The notes beneath the pieces were generated by a model. The model was given only the letters and a program-made list of their open reading frames with translations, made no database searches and was not told the origin of the DNA. DNA of 64,000 nt from Pilatotrama ljubarskyi (Eukaryota; Basidiomycota; Agaricomycetes; Polyporales; Polyporaceae), in contig MU277670.1 in the NCBI GenBank assembly GCA_022385805.1, positions 405,875 to 469,874 on the forward strand, given 5' to 3'. The translations under genes were made by a program, and so were the position numbers. This document shows, one piece after another, positions 44,754 through 56,450 of this stretch (position 1 is its first letter; each line of letters begins with the position of its first letter).

Positions 44754-45066
44754 TTAAGCATCGCTCGGCGGTGTGGACGCGCGCGGGTTTGCTAAGGCCA
44801 GAAGCTCGTCCTCGGATGAGAGCAGCAGAGGCGGTAGGTCCGTACAGAGCGCGAAGACCTCCGCGACGAATGCCGCGAAGAGGGGGAGCGTGTCGGCGGA
44901 GCGTAGCGCGACGTCGAGAAAGGCAGGCCCAGAGAGGCGGAAGTACAGTTTGCGCAGGCCGGGGTGCAGAGAAGGTGATTCCCCGTCTAGATGGCGGTGA
45001 GTCAACGTCAACGCTTCGACTTCGCCCTTACGTACGATGCGCATAACCGCGCAAGACGTCCAGCTG
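44754..45066 (-). CDS. Small hypothetical protein
   Basis: A possible two-exon gene of about 90 residues. Exon 1 starts at about 45066 (MTDSWTSCAVMRIV) and ends at a strong donor (GTAAGG, near 45032); exon 2 begins after an ATCTAG acceptor near 44987 and reads HGESPSLHPGLRKLYFRLSGPAFLDVALRSADTLPLFAAFVAEVFALCTDLPP, ending SDA. The amphipathic Leu/Ala composition looks protein-like, but no family is recognised. It is divergent from the GNAT gene at 45158. It may also be chance. Confidence 0.33.
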
Positions 45067-45157
45067 TCTGTCATACCCCGCTGGCATCTGGGCGACACCG
45101 TCCATCGCTGTCTGTGACTCTTCGGTCCTACGAGGACATCGGGACAAACCGTAGAGA

Positions 45158-46089
45158 ATGTCTGGTGAGCTATCGGAGACACGCGGGGCGCCAGTCCCCG
45201 TCTTCGATGTCCTGGAGGGGCCAGACATCACCGATGAGCAGCTCAAGATTTGCGCTAAGCTCTTCAGCGAGCACTACGGGGTGTGGGCTCCAGACGCGCC
45301 CGCTCCTCTGAAGCCCGGTAAGTGTTCGTTTGCTCCCGAGCGCACTGCGATCACGCGGGATATGGCTGACGATCCACACAGGAAGCCGCGTGAGGATGTC
45401 AGCAGCGAAGCTGCGGCAGGAATGCCTCAGCGACCCGGAGAATTCTCTCATCGTGCGCTGTTCTGTGGGAGACGAGCACGTCGGGCATGCAGTGGTCACG
45501 AAATGGCGCTACAAAGAAGGTGTGGTTGACTCAGTGGTCCTCCCGCTAAGCATGAATGGCATCTCACGATCGGTCTGTGCGACTTAGGCTACGTCGGATG
45601 GGTAACGCAGTTGGTCGTTGATAGTAGGCACCGCAGGCGCCATATAGCGACGGACATGCTGCGGGAGCTCAAGGGGCGGCCGTGGATGGACAACGTCACG
45701 ATCATGGGCATAGCGTCCTCCCATCCGGCGGCGTGCAACTCTTTGTGCAACCTCTTCGGTACGCTCCGCCTGGAGTCTCCCTCGCTTATCATCAGCTTAC
45801 CCGATGATTCGTAGACGGCGACACTCGGAATGTCGACCTGGACTTCATGAAGCAGCACGCCGAGGCTGTCCTGACATGCTCCCCGATCAGGTACCTAAAA
45901 GGTGTGCCGCTGGGCGACGCCTTCCGGGACGTTCCTAGGGGATCGTACTCAGCGGACACCGGCTTCTACGTGGATCACGCCGAGCCCCTGCAGATACTCC
46001 AATCCTACATGGAAGGAGACAAATGGGCGTTCGGAAAGTTGCTTGATGCCCATGAGTTTTTGGTCCTCGTTCCCATCCCTGGTGCTTGA
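45158..46089 (+). CDS. GNAT-family N-acetyltransferase 1
   Basis: Predicted acetyl-CoA-dependent transferase. Reads MSGELSETRGAPVPVFDVLEGPDITDEQLKICAKLFSEHYGVW, then GSRVRMSAAKLRQECLSDPENSLIVRCSVGDEHVGHAVVTKWRYKEG and GYVGWVTQLVVDSRHRRRHIATDML. The last contains the beta-4 strand and the acetyl-CoA pyrophosphate loop motif (R-x-x-R/H-I-A). After an intron (about 45757-45813) follow DGDTRNVDLDFMKQHAEAVL and a C-terminal region ending FGKLLDAHEFLVLVPIPGA. Four introns. The C-terminal part is typical of a fungal-only GNAT subgroup; its substrate is unknown. Start ATG 45158, stop TGA 46087-46089. A second, unrelated GNAT lies 1.9 kb downstream on the other strand. Confidence 0.75.
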
Positions 46090-47000
46090 GCTGTGTCATG
46101 ATGTGATGACGATGAGTGCCCGGGCGAAAGTCATGTATTTTCTCACTCAAATCAAACCTACAGAATCTTCAGAGAGTGCTTTTGCCACGAGGCCTGCTGC
46201 TCTTCTCGTCGCTTCAGGGCTCCCTGGGCCATGTCACGGAGATCTCACCGTCTCGCCGAGAAACGCTGGTGGGGGACGTTCGGCGCCCCGATCTGGTGCG
46301 TGACCTATGTTGTCCCACTTCACGCTCTTTCGCCTCTCCCGTTCATTGCTACGCTCATGAATGTCCGGCGGTCGCACAACACGGCAGCCTCTCACGTGCG
46401 TCGCGGTGGGAAAGGTGGACACCCCGGAAGGGCGATCCCGCTCGGCCAACTTCTGATGGGATGCCTGCTTAACCCCGCTCACTTATCGCTGCATTGACTG
46501 CCAGCCAATGGGCAAGCCTCTTCGCTCGCGTTTCGTCATTGAGCATCGCGAAGGTGTGGGCGGCTCGCGAGCAGCTTCTTTCACGGCTTCTACTGAAGGA
46601 TCGGGCGTTTCATGCGGAAGTCGATCCCACGTCCGGGGAGGCTCCAGTCACGGGCGCTGCTCGCAGGAACTTTTTCATGCTTCGTCGTGAAGGTGCAAAG
46701 CATCGAAGCGGGACAGAGCAGATGTCGCCATCCGTGATAGTAGGGCTATGCCGCGTGCGACCATGTCCTGGTAGCACGCTTGTTTCAACGGCATGATTGC
46801 AAGTATCGCGGCCTAGTCACGCTCTCGTGCTGTCTGCTGCTTAGGGTGAGTATCCGTCCTCACTCTTCAGTATCCTCGAAATAAACTGAGAGCCGCAATA
46901 GTCTCTGCTGATATATATGCGCGGCGCTTGGCTGTGATAGATAACATCGGGATAAGCCCTCCGCGGCAGCCAGAGTTGTCCGGCTTACCTCTGCCTGACT
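46090..47000. other. Intergenic, gene-poor
   Basis: No gene recognised. A plus-strand frame at 46231-46497 contains one hydrophobic stretch (about 30 residues) but no splice context or family resemblance. Confidence 0.4.
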
Positions 47001-47328
47001 TCAACCGAACGTGGGCCGGGTGGCAGTAGGTGCAGCCCAGCCTTGCTTTGCAGCCTGCTTGGCGAAGCCCGCGGCAGAATGGAGCTGCGCGTCGTCCCCC
47101 GAGGTCGACGTGGAGTCTTGTCCTTTCGACGAAGACGAAGACGAACTCTGCTTGCCGTCGGCGAGGGTGCTTGTGTCGGACATGACAGATCGGGCTGATC
47201 ATAGAGGTGTGAGTCGTCAATCTCTCAGCGACGTACAAGACAGCGACATGCTACCGCTCACCGTCGTCACTAGAGGCATCAGTGCCCTCTGCCTTCGTAG
47301 CCGTCCGCTGTGTTTCCTTGTTGCTCAT
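47001..47328 (-). CDS. Small Ser/Lys-rich hypothetical protein
   Basis: A two-exon gene can be built: exon 1 from ATG at 47328 reads MSNKETQRTATKAEGTDASSDD and ends at a GTGAGC donor (about 47262); exon 2 starts after a GATCAG acceptor (about 47195) and reads ARSVMSDTSTLADGKQSSSSSSSKGQDSTSTSGDDAQLHSAAGFAKQAAKQGW..RPTFG, stop at 47001-47003. The result is an 86-residue acidic, Ser-rich and probably disordered protein. The C-terminal AAGFAKQAAKQGWAAPTA may form a short helix. No family is recognised. The consistent splice signals and frame support a real gene; exon 2 alone from its internal Met (47183) is the simpler alternative. Confidence 0.5.
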
Positions 47329-47983
47329 GATATGCGGATGAAGCGGGTGACAGGATAAGGGTCGGCGTGCGGTGAGTGAGCTCACTTCTGAGCCTGTCTC
47401 CTCCCACTTATTCCTCCGATTATATACTCACTGCGATTCTCCGGGTCGGCGGGCGCTGGTCTAGCTGGAGCAAACCATCGAGTCGTACGGACGCCGATGA
47501 GACCCTATGCCCAAGGACTCTGCCGACGCCGCGCAGTTCCAAGTCGAGCCCTCCGCCCTGTCAGCTGTTTAACTTGGCGCGCCTCCGTCGGTGCCGCCCA
47601 TTTGGGCCAAGGGTTCGACACGGGCGAGTAGGCGCAGTACTACGACCCCGCCGGTGACTTCCGAAAAGATCGTCCCCGGTCTGCTATGCCTAGTCATCGC
47701 ACGATGCTTGCCGAGGGATTCAGCAGCCATTCAGGCTCTTGCGCAAACGTCGCTCTGACTCACTCCAAAGATTCGCTCCGACCCGTTCTGATTTGTACAT
47801 TCTCTGACCGTTGAATGTGATCGCAGCGGGCATAGTCGATGGGCCTGACGCCTATGTCGAGCGACCATGCGAGTGATCTGGAATGGGCGGTTTGGACAAG
47901 AACGGGTATGTTACAGGACGTATATTGGAGCGGTGAGTCAGTAATGTGAGGCAGCGGGTCCATCTATAGCCCCGAAACACTTA
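47329..47983. other. Intergenic upstream of the small Ser-rich gene
   Basis: No gene recognised between 47329 and the stop of the GNAT gene at 47984. Confidence 0.45.
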
Positions 47984-48637
47984 TCACCCTCTAAAGTCTT
48001 CAAATTCCAAGCCCATGGTTCCCTCCGGTGCATCAGACAGCTCCTTGAACCCTAGCTTCTCATAGAACCTCTTCGCGCCTTCATTTCTCGGGTCAATACC
48101 CAACCATAGCCTGCTCAACCCTCGCTCCTGCCGCAGATACGAGACGGCTCGCGCAATGAGTCTCCTTCCCCATCCCTGCCGCTGGTACTCGGGCAAGATG
48201 TCGATGTGCAGGTGCGCGGGTGAGAAGTTCACCTGCGCTTCGGCGGCGCGAGGAGGATTGTGCAAGATGTTGATGTACCGTTTGTCGGCCTCTGTGGCTC
48301 CCTCGTTGGTCTCCGGCGGGTAACTGTATTTCGAGCGGACGTGGGGGTACCACTCCTCGAGGGCGTGGTGCTCAAAGGCTCTGGTGTCATATGAGCCGAG
48401 GACGTATCCGACGACCTCCTCGCCCTTCGCGAGATCAATCATCACGAAGCCGAAGGTGGTGGGAAGGTGTGCGTATGGTTCGGCATAGACGAGGCCGATG
48501 AGCTCCCCATACTTGTGCAGCGGCTCGGCCGATTTCCCAGCGTCGCCAGTGAGTAGGCAGATGCGGTTGAGAGCAGAGGAATCGGCTAGGCGGACGTCGC
48601 CAATGTAGACCTGACTGCCGGGCTGTGATTCTGCCAT
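47984..48637 (-). CDS. GNAT-family N-acetyltransferase 2
   Basis: Single-exon acetyltransferase of about 217 residues. From the Met at 48637: VYIGDVRLADSSALNRICLLTGDAGKSAEPLHKYGELIGLVYAEPY, FGFVMIDLAKGEEVVGYVLGSYDTRAFE, then the catalytic core AHLHIDILPEYQRQGWGRRLIARAV with the acetyl-CoA binding motif Q-R-Q-G-W-G-R, followed by GLSRLWLGIDPRNEGAKRFYEKLGFKEL. The layout HLHIDxLPExQxxGxGRxL..LGxDPRNxGAxxFYxxLGF is shared with bacterial and fungal GNATs related to the acetyltransferase-like domain of O-GlcNAcase. An in-frame Met at 48700 would add 21 residues. Substrate unknown. The intron-free structure contrasts with its neighbours. Confidence 0.85.
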   Translation of the reverse strand: MAESQPGSQVYIGDVRLADSSALNRICLLTGDAGKSAEPLHKYGELIGLVYAEPYAHLPTTFGFVMIDLAKGEEVVGYVLGSYDTRAFEHHALEEWYPHVRSKYSYPPETNEGATEADKRYINILHNPPRAAEAQVNFSPAHLHIDILPEYQRQGWGRRLIARAVSYLRQERGLSRLWLGIDPRNEGAKRFYEKLGFKELSDAPEGTMGLEFEDFRG

Positions 48638-49418
48638 ATCTGAGGAGACGAGGCTTGCGTTAGCTGTCGGGATTGTACACAGTGAAACGTAGGTTCGCAT
48701 ACAAACCTTGAGCGATGTGCAATGAGATCCCTTCTGGGGGTCTCCGGCGCAGTTCCGTTATCAGATGCCCAGGCTTCCGAGGCCTAGTACTGTAGGCCTA
48801 GTATTGTGCTCGAATCGATATTCCGGCTGACAGCGGGTTCAGTGGGGATGCAAGCTTTCCAGTCAAATGTTAGCTTACCCTGAAAGTACCCCTAGCCTGG
48901 AAGTACGGAGGGAATACGTACGACCGTATAAGTGGCAGTAAACATCTGAGTTATGGGACCTGCAGAGCGTACGTGCACAGGTTGCGGAGAAACCTCGGCA
49001 AAAACCATCCCTCGGGTCGTCCCTACTAGCCAATCAGCAGCGCCTGATGTTGATCCATGTTCCAAAACGGGCAAGAATACGAGCATCCAGCGCACGCTAG
49101 CACAGCTTGTCCTCATCCTCATAAAATGACTGCAGCGACGCTGGCCCTCAACCGAAGGATACGCATTTTCTCTAGAACTGCAAGACTGCTACATGTTTGA
49201 ATACCACCAATATGACTAGGCACGCGAATATGGTACAGCGAAGTACCGGTTGGACCGGACGATCGCGGTCCAAACCGGGAGGGGGCTGACAGCATCTACG
49301 GCCCACTAAGTAGTACGTTGACGAACACTGGACCCCGCTCTCCTGCGGCGTTGCTTCTTAGCCCTCTTTTCTGCTGCTCTCTGCACAACTTGTCAAGCTC
49401 TCAGGAAGAGACTTCACC
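48638..49418. other. Intergenic between GNAT 2 and PRM10-like gene
   Basis: About 780 bp between divergent genes. No gene recognised; a pyrimidine-rich leader precedes 49419. Confidence 0.45.
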
Positions 49419-52089
49419 ATGCCATATACCGACCTTCCCCCTCGTCGTTCTTCGTTGGCTAGGCGGTCAGCCAATGGCCTGTGCGAGACGCGACGCAACT
49501 CTCGTGTGCACTTCGATGACGAGGAAGAGCAGCCCTCGGTGACGGACGACATCATAGGGGATTACGTCGAACACTGTCAAGCTGAGGGGCCTCTCGACAG
49601 TCGGGTGGCGGATCATGCTGCGCCCTCTGAGGTAGTCGCGCCGCAACCAGCTCGTCCCACAGGTGCTAGGGTTGAGTGGAACATCCCGGACTACCAGCAG
49701 AATGGCTACTCCGAAGTGCTCACAAGTCCTCGCCGCTCCGACAACGACGTATCTCCCCGAGGCTCTCGGAGCGACGGTCACCGCGATTCCGACGCAACCC
49801 TATATGGCGGCGAGCAATTTGCCGAAAGGAAGGAGGTCCAAGGAAAGGGGGGCCCAAAGTCTTCCTTCTCGTCCTATCAGCACCCGTACGACATCCGACC
49901 GCCTAACGAGGCCTACAAAGGCTCACCTTCCTTGGGTCTCACTTCACCGGCTACTCAGAGCCGTCCGTCTGTCTACAGCGAAGAGGAAGCTGGTGAAACG
50001 GATCGAGACCGAGGCGAGTCTGACGGGGGCGAGGTGCCTCCCTGCGACCTGGGTACACGGGAAGACCGTCATCGAGGCTACCTATCAAACTTGATGGATC
50101 TGTACGCCAACGATCAGGACGCCAGAGAGAGTGGCAGTAACAATGGTCGGTCCAACCTATATCGTAGGGTTGGTCGTCAGAACTCGTTCGATTCTGCGGC
50201 GACTACGTCCACTCGAGGTGATCTTCATCGCTTCGACTCGTATGCATCCAATAGCTCGCAGGTCATCGACCCGGACGATCCAACCGTGACGGGAGAGCGG
50301 AAGAACACCCTCGACGATCCCGAGGACATTGAAAAGGCATGCATGAAGCAGATGAACTACAAGGCTCGTCGAAAGCTCCGACAGCGCATCCGGATCGAGT
50401 TCAACATCACCTGTACGTTCGTAATGTGCGATCCGTCGATTGCTTTCTTATGTCCTTTTCAGCGGTTATAAACCGTCAGAAGTTCCTTATGCGCCTAGCC
50501 AAAGCCCTCATGACCTTTGGGGCGCCCTCGCATCGTATTGAGTCTCAACTGCTCTCGGCGGCGAGGATCCTGGAGGTTGACGCCGAGTTCATTCATATTC
50601 CTGGTGTCATCATCTGTTCATTCGGCGATCAAGAGACGAAGACTTCGGAGATGCATTTCGTCAAATGCGGTGGGCGTCTTTCTCTTGGGAGTCTCCACGA
50701 GGTCCATCAGATATACCGACAGGTCGTTCACGACGAGATCAGCGCCAGGAAGGCCACGGTGAAGTTGGAGGCTCTTCTAGCCGCCAAACCTCTATACGGC
50801 TCTTTCACGAGGTGCACTCTGGCCTTCTGTCTCTCGGGCCTCATTTGCGTACTGGCCTTCGGGGGGTCCTTCGTTGATATGTGGATCGCCGGGATAGGAG
50901 CGTCATTCCTGTGCCTCATGCAGATCTGCGTGGCGACCAAGAGCCAGTTATATGCCAATGTCTTCGAGTGAGTAGCGCCCATACAGTATGCCTCTCATGC
51001 CCTGACGAATCATCTCTGCAGGATTTCCGTCACCATCGTCATCTCATTCGCCGCTCGCGGACTCAGCAGTATCCGCAGCCAAATATTCTGCTATACCGCT
51101 ATCTCTTCTTCCGGTATAGTAGGAATCCTTCCGGGGTATCTCATCTGTAAGTCTGCCACTACGTCATGTCTTCGCACTCTGACCCGTCCTGCAGTGAGCA
51201 GCTCCCTTGAGCTGGCATCGAAAAACATCGTGTGCGGGAGCGTGAAGATGGTATATGCGCTTATTTACACGCTGTTCTTGGTATGTGGTCTGCTACGTCG
51301 CCGAGTCTCCATTCTCACCCACAGAACAGGGTTTCGGTTTGCAGATTGGCTCAGACTTGTATCTGCTCTTTGACCAAGGCGCACGCCACGATCTGGCAGC
51401 TTTGGCAGCCAGGATGATGACTACCGCTGCCATCACAGGAACGTTCGTCTCCGACAACGGGACGTTCGCGAACATCAACCACGGTCAGCCGCTCGAGGGA
51501 ACCTTCACATTCGTTAGCGGCGCGCCGTACATTCGGGAGCACATAATCGACGGCTGCTACCGCCCGCCGACGTTCCCGTGGTACCTCCAGCCTTTCCCAT
51601 GGTGGACGCAATTCATCATTGTACCTATATTCTCAATCATGTCTTCCCTCGCAAACCTGCAGCCACTGTGGACTGTCGAGCTCGTCGTCATGGTCGTGAT
51701 CTCGTGCGTGTCCTACGCGGCGAACAAGGTGGCCAACCACTTTATCTTCAACCGATCTGACGTCGTCTCGGCGATCGGAGCGTTCGCCGTCGGGCTCCTC
51801 GGCAACATCTACTCCAGGAAGATGGGTGGGACGGCTTTCACCTCCATGGTGACTGGTGTACTGTTCCTCGTCCCAGTAAGTAGCGCCGCTCGATCACATA
51901 GGCTCGATATTCACCACGCTCTAGTCCGGTTTGTCTCAAGCAGGTGGTATCACCGCCCAAGGGAACGGCATAGATATCGGAGGTGCTATGATTGCAGTCA
52001 CCATCGGTATCACGGTCGGACTGTTCATGAGCCAGGCTCTCGTCTATATGTTCGGTTCCCGGAAGAACGCCGCCATCTTCTCTTTCTGA
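49419..52089 (+). CDS. PRM10: Prm10/ThrE-like transporter (DUF1212)
   Basis: Predicted multi-pass membrane protein of the threonine/serine exporter family; yeast Prm10 is pheromone-regulated and of unclear function. A long cytosolic N-terminus of about 320 residues, acidic and Ser/Arg-rich (MPYTDLPPRRSSLARRS...), is followed by the soluble domain: INRQKFLMRLAKALMTFGAPSHRIESQLLSAARILEVDAEFIHIPGVIICSFGD, the ThrE-like N-terminal signature. About ten transmembrane segments come next, for example FCLSGLICVLAFGGSFVDMW, ISVTIVISFAARGLSS, FIIVPIFSIMSSLANLQP, VVSAIGAFAVGLLGNIYSR and GGAMIAVTIGITVGLFMSQAL. The second half is DUF3815/ThrE_2. Introns are in the membrane part (about six). ATG 49419; stop TGA 52087-52089. 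Confidence 0.9.
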
Positions 52090-52364
52090 CCTTCGCCCCT
52101 CCCTCTTCACTCGACCTTGCGTCTTGTACCCCATCTTCTCGCTCTGTTAACGTATTCGCCGCGCCCCGACTCGCTAATGTTGTACTACCACACATCCACC
52201 GGGTGTATCACCTGATGACGTGCAGACTCGGTCTCGATCCTGTGGTCTCTACTTCATGAATACATTCTACTCCTGCGTCGCACTGTCAGATATGATGAGT
52301 ACAGATATTTCGGGCTACTGCTCTTCTTCAGACATCCCCTACACAACGCGAGGCGGTGACAACC
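52090..52364. other. Intergenic between convergent PRM10-like and FRS2 genes
   Basis: Shared 3' flank; no gene recognised. Confidence 0.5.
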
Positions 52365-54483
52365 TCAGAACCTGACGGCGGGCGATCGCTCGACGCTCTC
52401 GAGCGAAACCTTGTGGCCGACAAGAGTACGGATGTTGTTGATGCCATAGCTACAACCAGGCAATGGACATTCAGAACCACGGACGATAAGGGGCAAGATT
52501 AGCAGCACGTACCGAATCATTGTCGGTCGCTCGAGACTGATACCCCACCCGTGGACGTGAACGTCCTTGGGGAAGCCCATGGGCTCGAGCATCTCGGGAC
52601 GGAACATGCCGCTGTTGCCGACCTCAACCCACTTCTTCAGTTGCGGGTGGAACGCGAAGATCTCCAGCGACGGCTGCAACGACGTCAGGTCAGTGCATTG
52701 ACGCATCGAACAGAGGACCTCGTCCGAGATGACCGACCTCTGTGTATGGGTTGTACGCTGGCTTGAAGCGCAGGTTCTCGATGCCCATCTTCTTGAAGAA
52801 GACGCGCATGAAGCCTAGACCCCCGGAGTTCACTTCACTGTAAACAACGTAGAAGACATGCACGGCTACCCACCGATGAGATCTGCCAGGGTCAGGCCCC
52901 TGTCGGCGACGACACCCTCGACCTGGTGGAACTCGGCCAAATGCGTCGCATCCATCGTCTCGTTACGGAAGACCCTGTCGATTGAGAACAGCTTTGCCGG
53001 CCGGAAACCGTCGGGACCAGGTTTTCCTGTGCCTGGGACCGTCGAAGAGGCGTGCGCGCCTTCCCGCTTGACGGCCTCGTCGACGTCTTCCTCCTCGCCA
53101 CGGCAACGCGCCGCGAGCTTGTAGAGCATGGACGCGGAGGACGCCGTTGTGTGAGTGCGGAGAAGGAGCTTGCGGGACTCCTCGTGTGACCAGGGTGCGC
53201 GGTAGCCGGTGGAGCCGTAACCGCCCTGCTCGTGCACCTTTGAAACGCGCTCGTAATAGTCCTTGGGTGGCGGCAATGATCGGGCGGGATCTGCGAGCGA
53301 AGGTTGTCGGACTCATCGTCCCCGGGAGGGATATGCGACCTACCAGAAAGGTAGAAGGTGTCTTGCACCTCTCGTGCAGGATGCTGCTGGGGGACGAACA
53401 GCGCATCGAAGCACCAGAAACCGGATTCGACAAAGGATGATGTAGGCATTTCTGCGAAGCTTAGGAAGTAGCACGGTCAATAGACACGAGTGGATCCATA
53501 TGGCTGTATCATACCCCATCTCAAGGAAAATATTACGGATCTCTTCGCGGACCTTCAGCAGGGGATGTAGTGCACCGCCGTTGGGAGGGATGCCATCTGC
53601 CTCGAAGTTGTACTTCTTGTAAGTGGCGGTCTTCCAGGATCCTCTGCAAAAGATCACTTGAGCCCAACACGGCTGTGATCTTAGTCCTTGACATACGATG
53701 CGAGCATGTCCACTGTCAGGTCGGTCTCGGGTTTCGCCGTTGACGTGCTAAAATGCGGGCCCTTGCGCACGCTGAACCACTGGCCCTTCCTGAACGACGA
53801 GAAAGCAGTCGGTGGACAGGTCCGTATACCATGTAGCAGAAAAGGCAGAAACATACCTCTGCACGATCAGCTTGCGCTTCCTGAGGTCTGCAAGTGCCTT
53901 CTCTCCGGCCTTTAGGGTACCGGTCGAGTCAACCTCGCGCATTTGCAGTTGTGTAGTATCGGTGATCGAGTCCACCTGAATCACGCGTGAATATCGAGGC
54001 ACGCGAAGGTGCTACATCCACCACTAACCAGCTTGACAAAGCCATCTCCCTCCTTGCCGATCCACTTGTTTTTGAAGGCCTGGCCTTGACCGATCTTAGC
54101 AGTCTCCGCGCCGACCTTTTCCTGCAGCTGCTTCGGCGTGATAGGCGCGCCCTCGCCTTTCTTCGGACATGCAGCCCATACGCGAGCCTCATGCGATCCT
54201 TGCAGAGCAATTTGCGCGCCCTCTTGCGTGAGGACGTGCGAGACGGTCTCGTGGGTGGTATACGTGATCATCTGCAGAGGCCATGGGTGTCTGTATGCAG
54301 ATCGCCTAGCACTGGACGTACATCGCGACTTGAGAGGGAGTTCAGCGCTCCGAGGATGATGATTTGCGAGTCATGGGTGGCCGCGGGCTCCTTGTATCCA
54401 GGGAGGACCAGAGTGCGGGTGTCCTTGATCTCACCCTCTTTGTCGAGGGTGTCCAAGATAAGTTGCTGGATCGCCTCTGCCAT
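52365..54483 (-). CDS. FRS2: Phenylalanine-tRNA ligase alpha subunit, cytosolic
   Basis: Catalytic chain of cytosolic PheRS. Starts at 54483 [19 protein letters not shown], then winged-helix DNA-binding-like modules ([27 protein letters not shown]..; [14 protein letters not shown]). The class II core has motif 1 ([23 protein letters not shown]), [29 protein letters not shown] with the Gln-His-Pro-Ala-Arg motif, motif 2 [33 protein letters not shown], and motif 3 [28 protein letters not shown]. Ends [13 protein letters not shown]. About ten introns. The C-terminal motif 3 exon (52365-52550) contains the glycine of motif 3 split by an intron. Its partner FRS1 lies 14.4 kb away on the other strand. 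Divergent from PEX2, 254 bp. Confidence 0.96.
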
Positions 54484-54737
54484 GATGAGTGTCTCTCAGA
54501 GCCTCTTAGCGCAGCCTCTAGTTCGAACGTTCTCCCAGATAAGAGTGACCCAGGATCCACGGAAGCCGAGAGGAGGATATGAGAGCGAGCGTGAAGCGGC
54601 CGAGAGAAACGAAATCGAGATGGGCTTGACTCGGTAGACGCCCATAAAGCGATCGTGGATTGGACGCACGTGAATGCTCTCTCCCCAGTGCGCGTCCACC
54701 CCGGCGTCGACGTCGTCCTCCATGTCCTCCTCGCCCC
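54484..54737. promoter_or_regulatory. Bidirectional promoter region, FRS2 / PEX2
   Basis: The 254 bp between divergent start codons. No specific element is called. Confidence 0.4.
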
Positions 54738-56340
54738 ATGTCCTCGCAACACCCAGCAGCCCTTGACCAGTCCTGGCAGGACGCTTGGACCGATGCGCAA
54801 CGGAGAATACCGCGAATACAGGCTGACGTAGCGGCCGCACCGTCCCCGCACCCCCGCATTACGCGCGTGGGCAAGGTGGACGCGGAGCTCCTCGACGAAG
54901 AGCTCGTGCAGCTCCTGAAGGAACCCCTGACGAGGGCGCTGAGTCTGATCAATGTACGAGGCCATCCTACGAACGCTTGACTGAACGTGCCCCCGACGCG
55001 ACATGTGTGTTACAGTCAGCATTCAAGACCCAGTTGGAGCCTGAGCTTGCGTTGCTCATCCACCTCGTACTGTACAAATTCTCGGTTTGGGACCAAGGTG
55101 CGAGTTACGGCGCGAAGCTTCAGGGGCTCAAGTATGCGCCTTCACCATCCACCTCGCGTTTCCGGACAGGTAAGCCGGACTCTCTCCATGTCGAGTATTC
55201 CTTGAACAGACAGCATAGCGTCCGGACTCGCCGCATCGACATTGGCACTACACAGTATCCTGACCATCCTTGTGCCGTATGCGCACGGCCGTCTCCGAGC
55301 TCATGCACTATCCAACGCATGGCCTGATGCACCGTCCTCCGACCGAAGACGCAAAGCTTGGGAGCTCCTTACTCGGGTCGAATCCATCCATGGGCTTGCG
55401 GGCCTGCTGAACTTCGTATTCTTCCTATGGAACGGAAGGTCAGGAGTTAGTGCTATCGTCCCCATGGTAAGACGATTGACGACGAAGACTCCAGATATCG
55501 CACACTAGCAGACAGGCTCCTTCGCCTCCGGCTTGTCTCCGCGCGCCACCACTTCCAACGCGAAGTTTCCTACGAGTTCATGAACCGCCAGATGGTCTGG
55601 CACGCGTTCACTGTGAGCCGAGACGCACATGTAATGGCATGTCACCTAAGTTAACGCCTTTCCAGGAATTTCTGTTGTTCCTGCTGCCTCTCGTCAACAC
55701 CCGTGCTCTCCGCCGCCAAATTCAATCCGCAGCTTCCCGCCTCACCCTCGCATCCATCCTACCGGCACCGCTCAAACCCCTCGTCGCGTCCTCGGATTCC
55801 GCGCAGGGCGAGAAGAACAGGCGCAGAGGGAAGTACTGGATGCTGCCAGAAGACCAATGCGCGATCTGCGCGGAGAATGCGTCGACCAACTTCGCCGACC
55901 CCGCTAACGCCCTCTCTTCTCTCGCCGCCGTCTCCCCATACACCACGGCTGGCGCCACCACTGGTTCAGCTGAGGCCGGGGATCCTGATCACGCGCCTCA
56001 GTTCCCGCTGAACACACCATACGTTACGTCGTGTGGGCACGTATACTGCTACTACTGCCTTACGGAACGGATGATGCGCACGGCGGACGACCGCTCGGGC
56101 ATTGGGCCGAAGGGCACGCAGTGGGAGTGCCTCCGCTGTGGCGAGGGTGTGATTGCGGCTGACAGGGTCGAGGCGGAGGCGGAGGGTCCGGACTATGCGA
56201 GCGGGGTTGATGATGAGGATGAGGGGGACGACGCGTTCAGCTTCGAGTATGGGAGCGAGGACGTGGATACGGAGTTCACGGATATGAGCGGGAGCATGGG
56301 TAGCTACACGGATAGTGATCCTGGCGTGTCGAGTGAATGA
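54738..56340 (+). CDS. PEX2: Peroxin-2, peroxisomal RING E3 ligase subunit
   Basis: Member of the Pex2-Pex10-Pex12 retrotranslocation channel that ubiquitinates the import receptor Pex5. From ATG 54738: MSSQHPAALDQSWQDAWTDAQRR, then RVGKVDAELLDEELVQLLKEPLTRALSLIN joined to SAFKTQLEPELALLIHLVLYKFSVWDQGASYGAKLQGLKY, the conserved Pex2/12 N-terminal region. Membrane segments include ESIHGLAGLLNFVFFLWNGRY and MNRQMVWHAFTEFLLFLLPLVNTRALRR. The RING reads CAICAENAS..., a 40-50-residue Ser/Thr/Ala insert, YVTSCGHVYCYYCL and WECLRCGEGV. The long insert between the first two Cys pairs and the acidic C-terminal tail (DDEDEGDDAFSFEYGSEDVDTEF) are typical of basidiomycete Pex2. Stop TGA 56338-56340. Four introns. 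Confidence 0.93.
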
Positions 56341-56450
56341 AGGTGATCTCGCGCCGCTGGGTGCCGGAGGTCGTTTCCAACCTGATCCCGTCGTGAGGAG
56401 GTCCAGAGCGCGAAACCACTGTGAAAGAGCCTAAGAATTGGTACGTCCTG

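Noticed and set aside
46231..46497. Possible small membrane protein
   Set aside because: Single hydrophobic stretch only; no neighbouring exons, no conservation cue.
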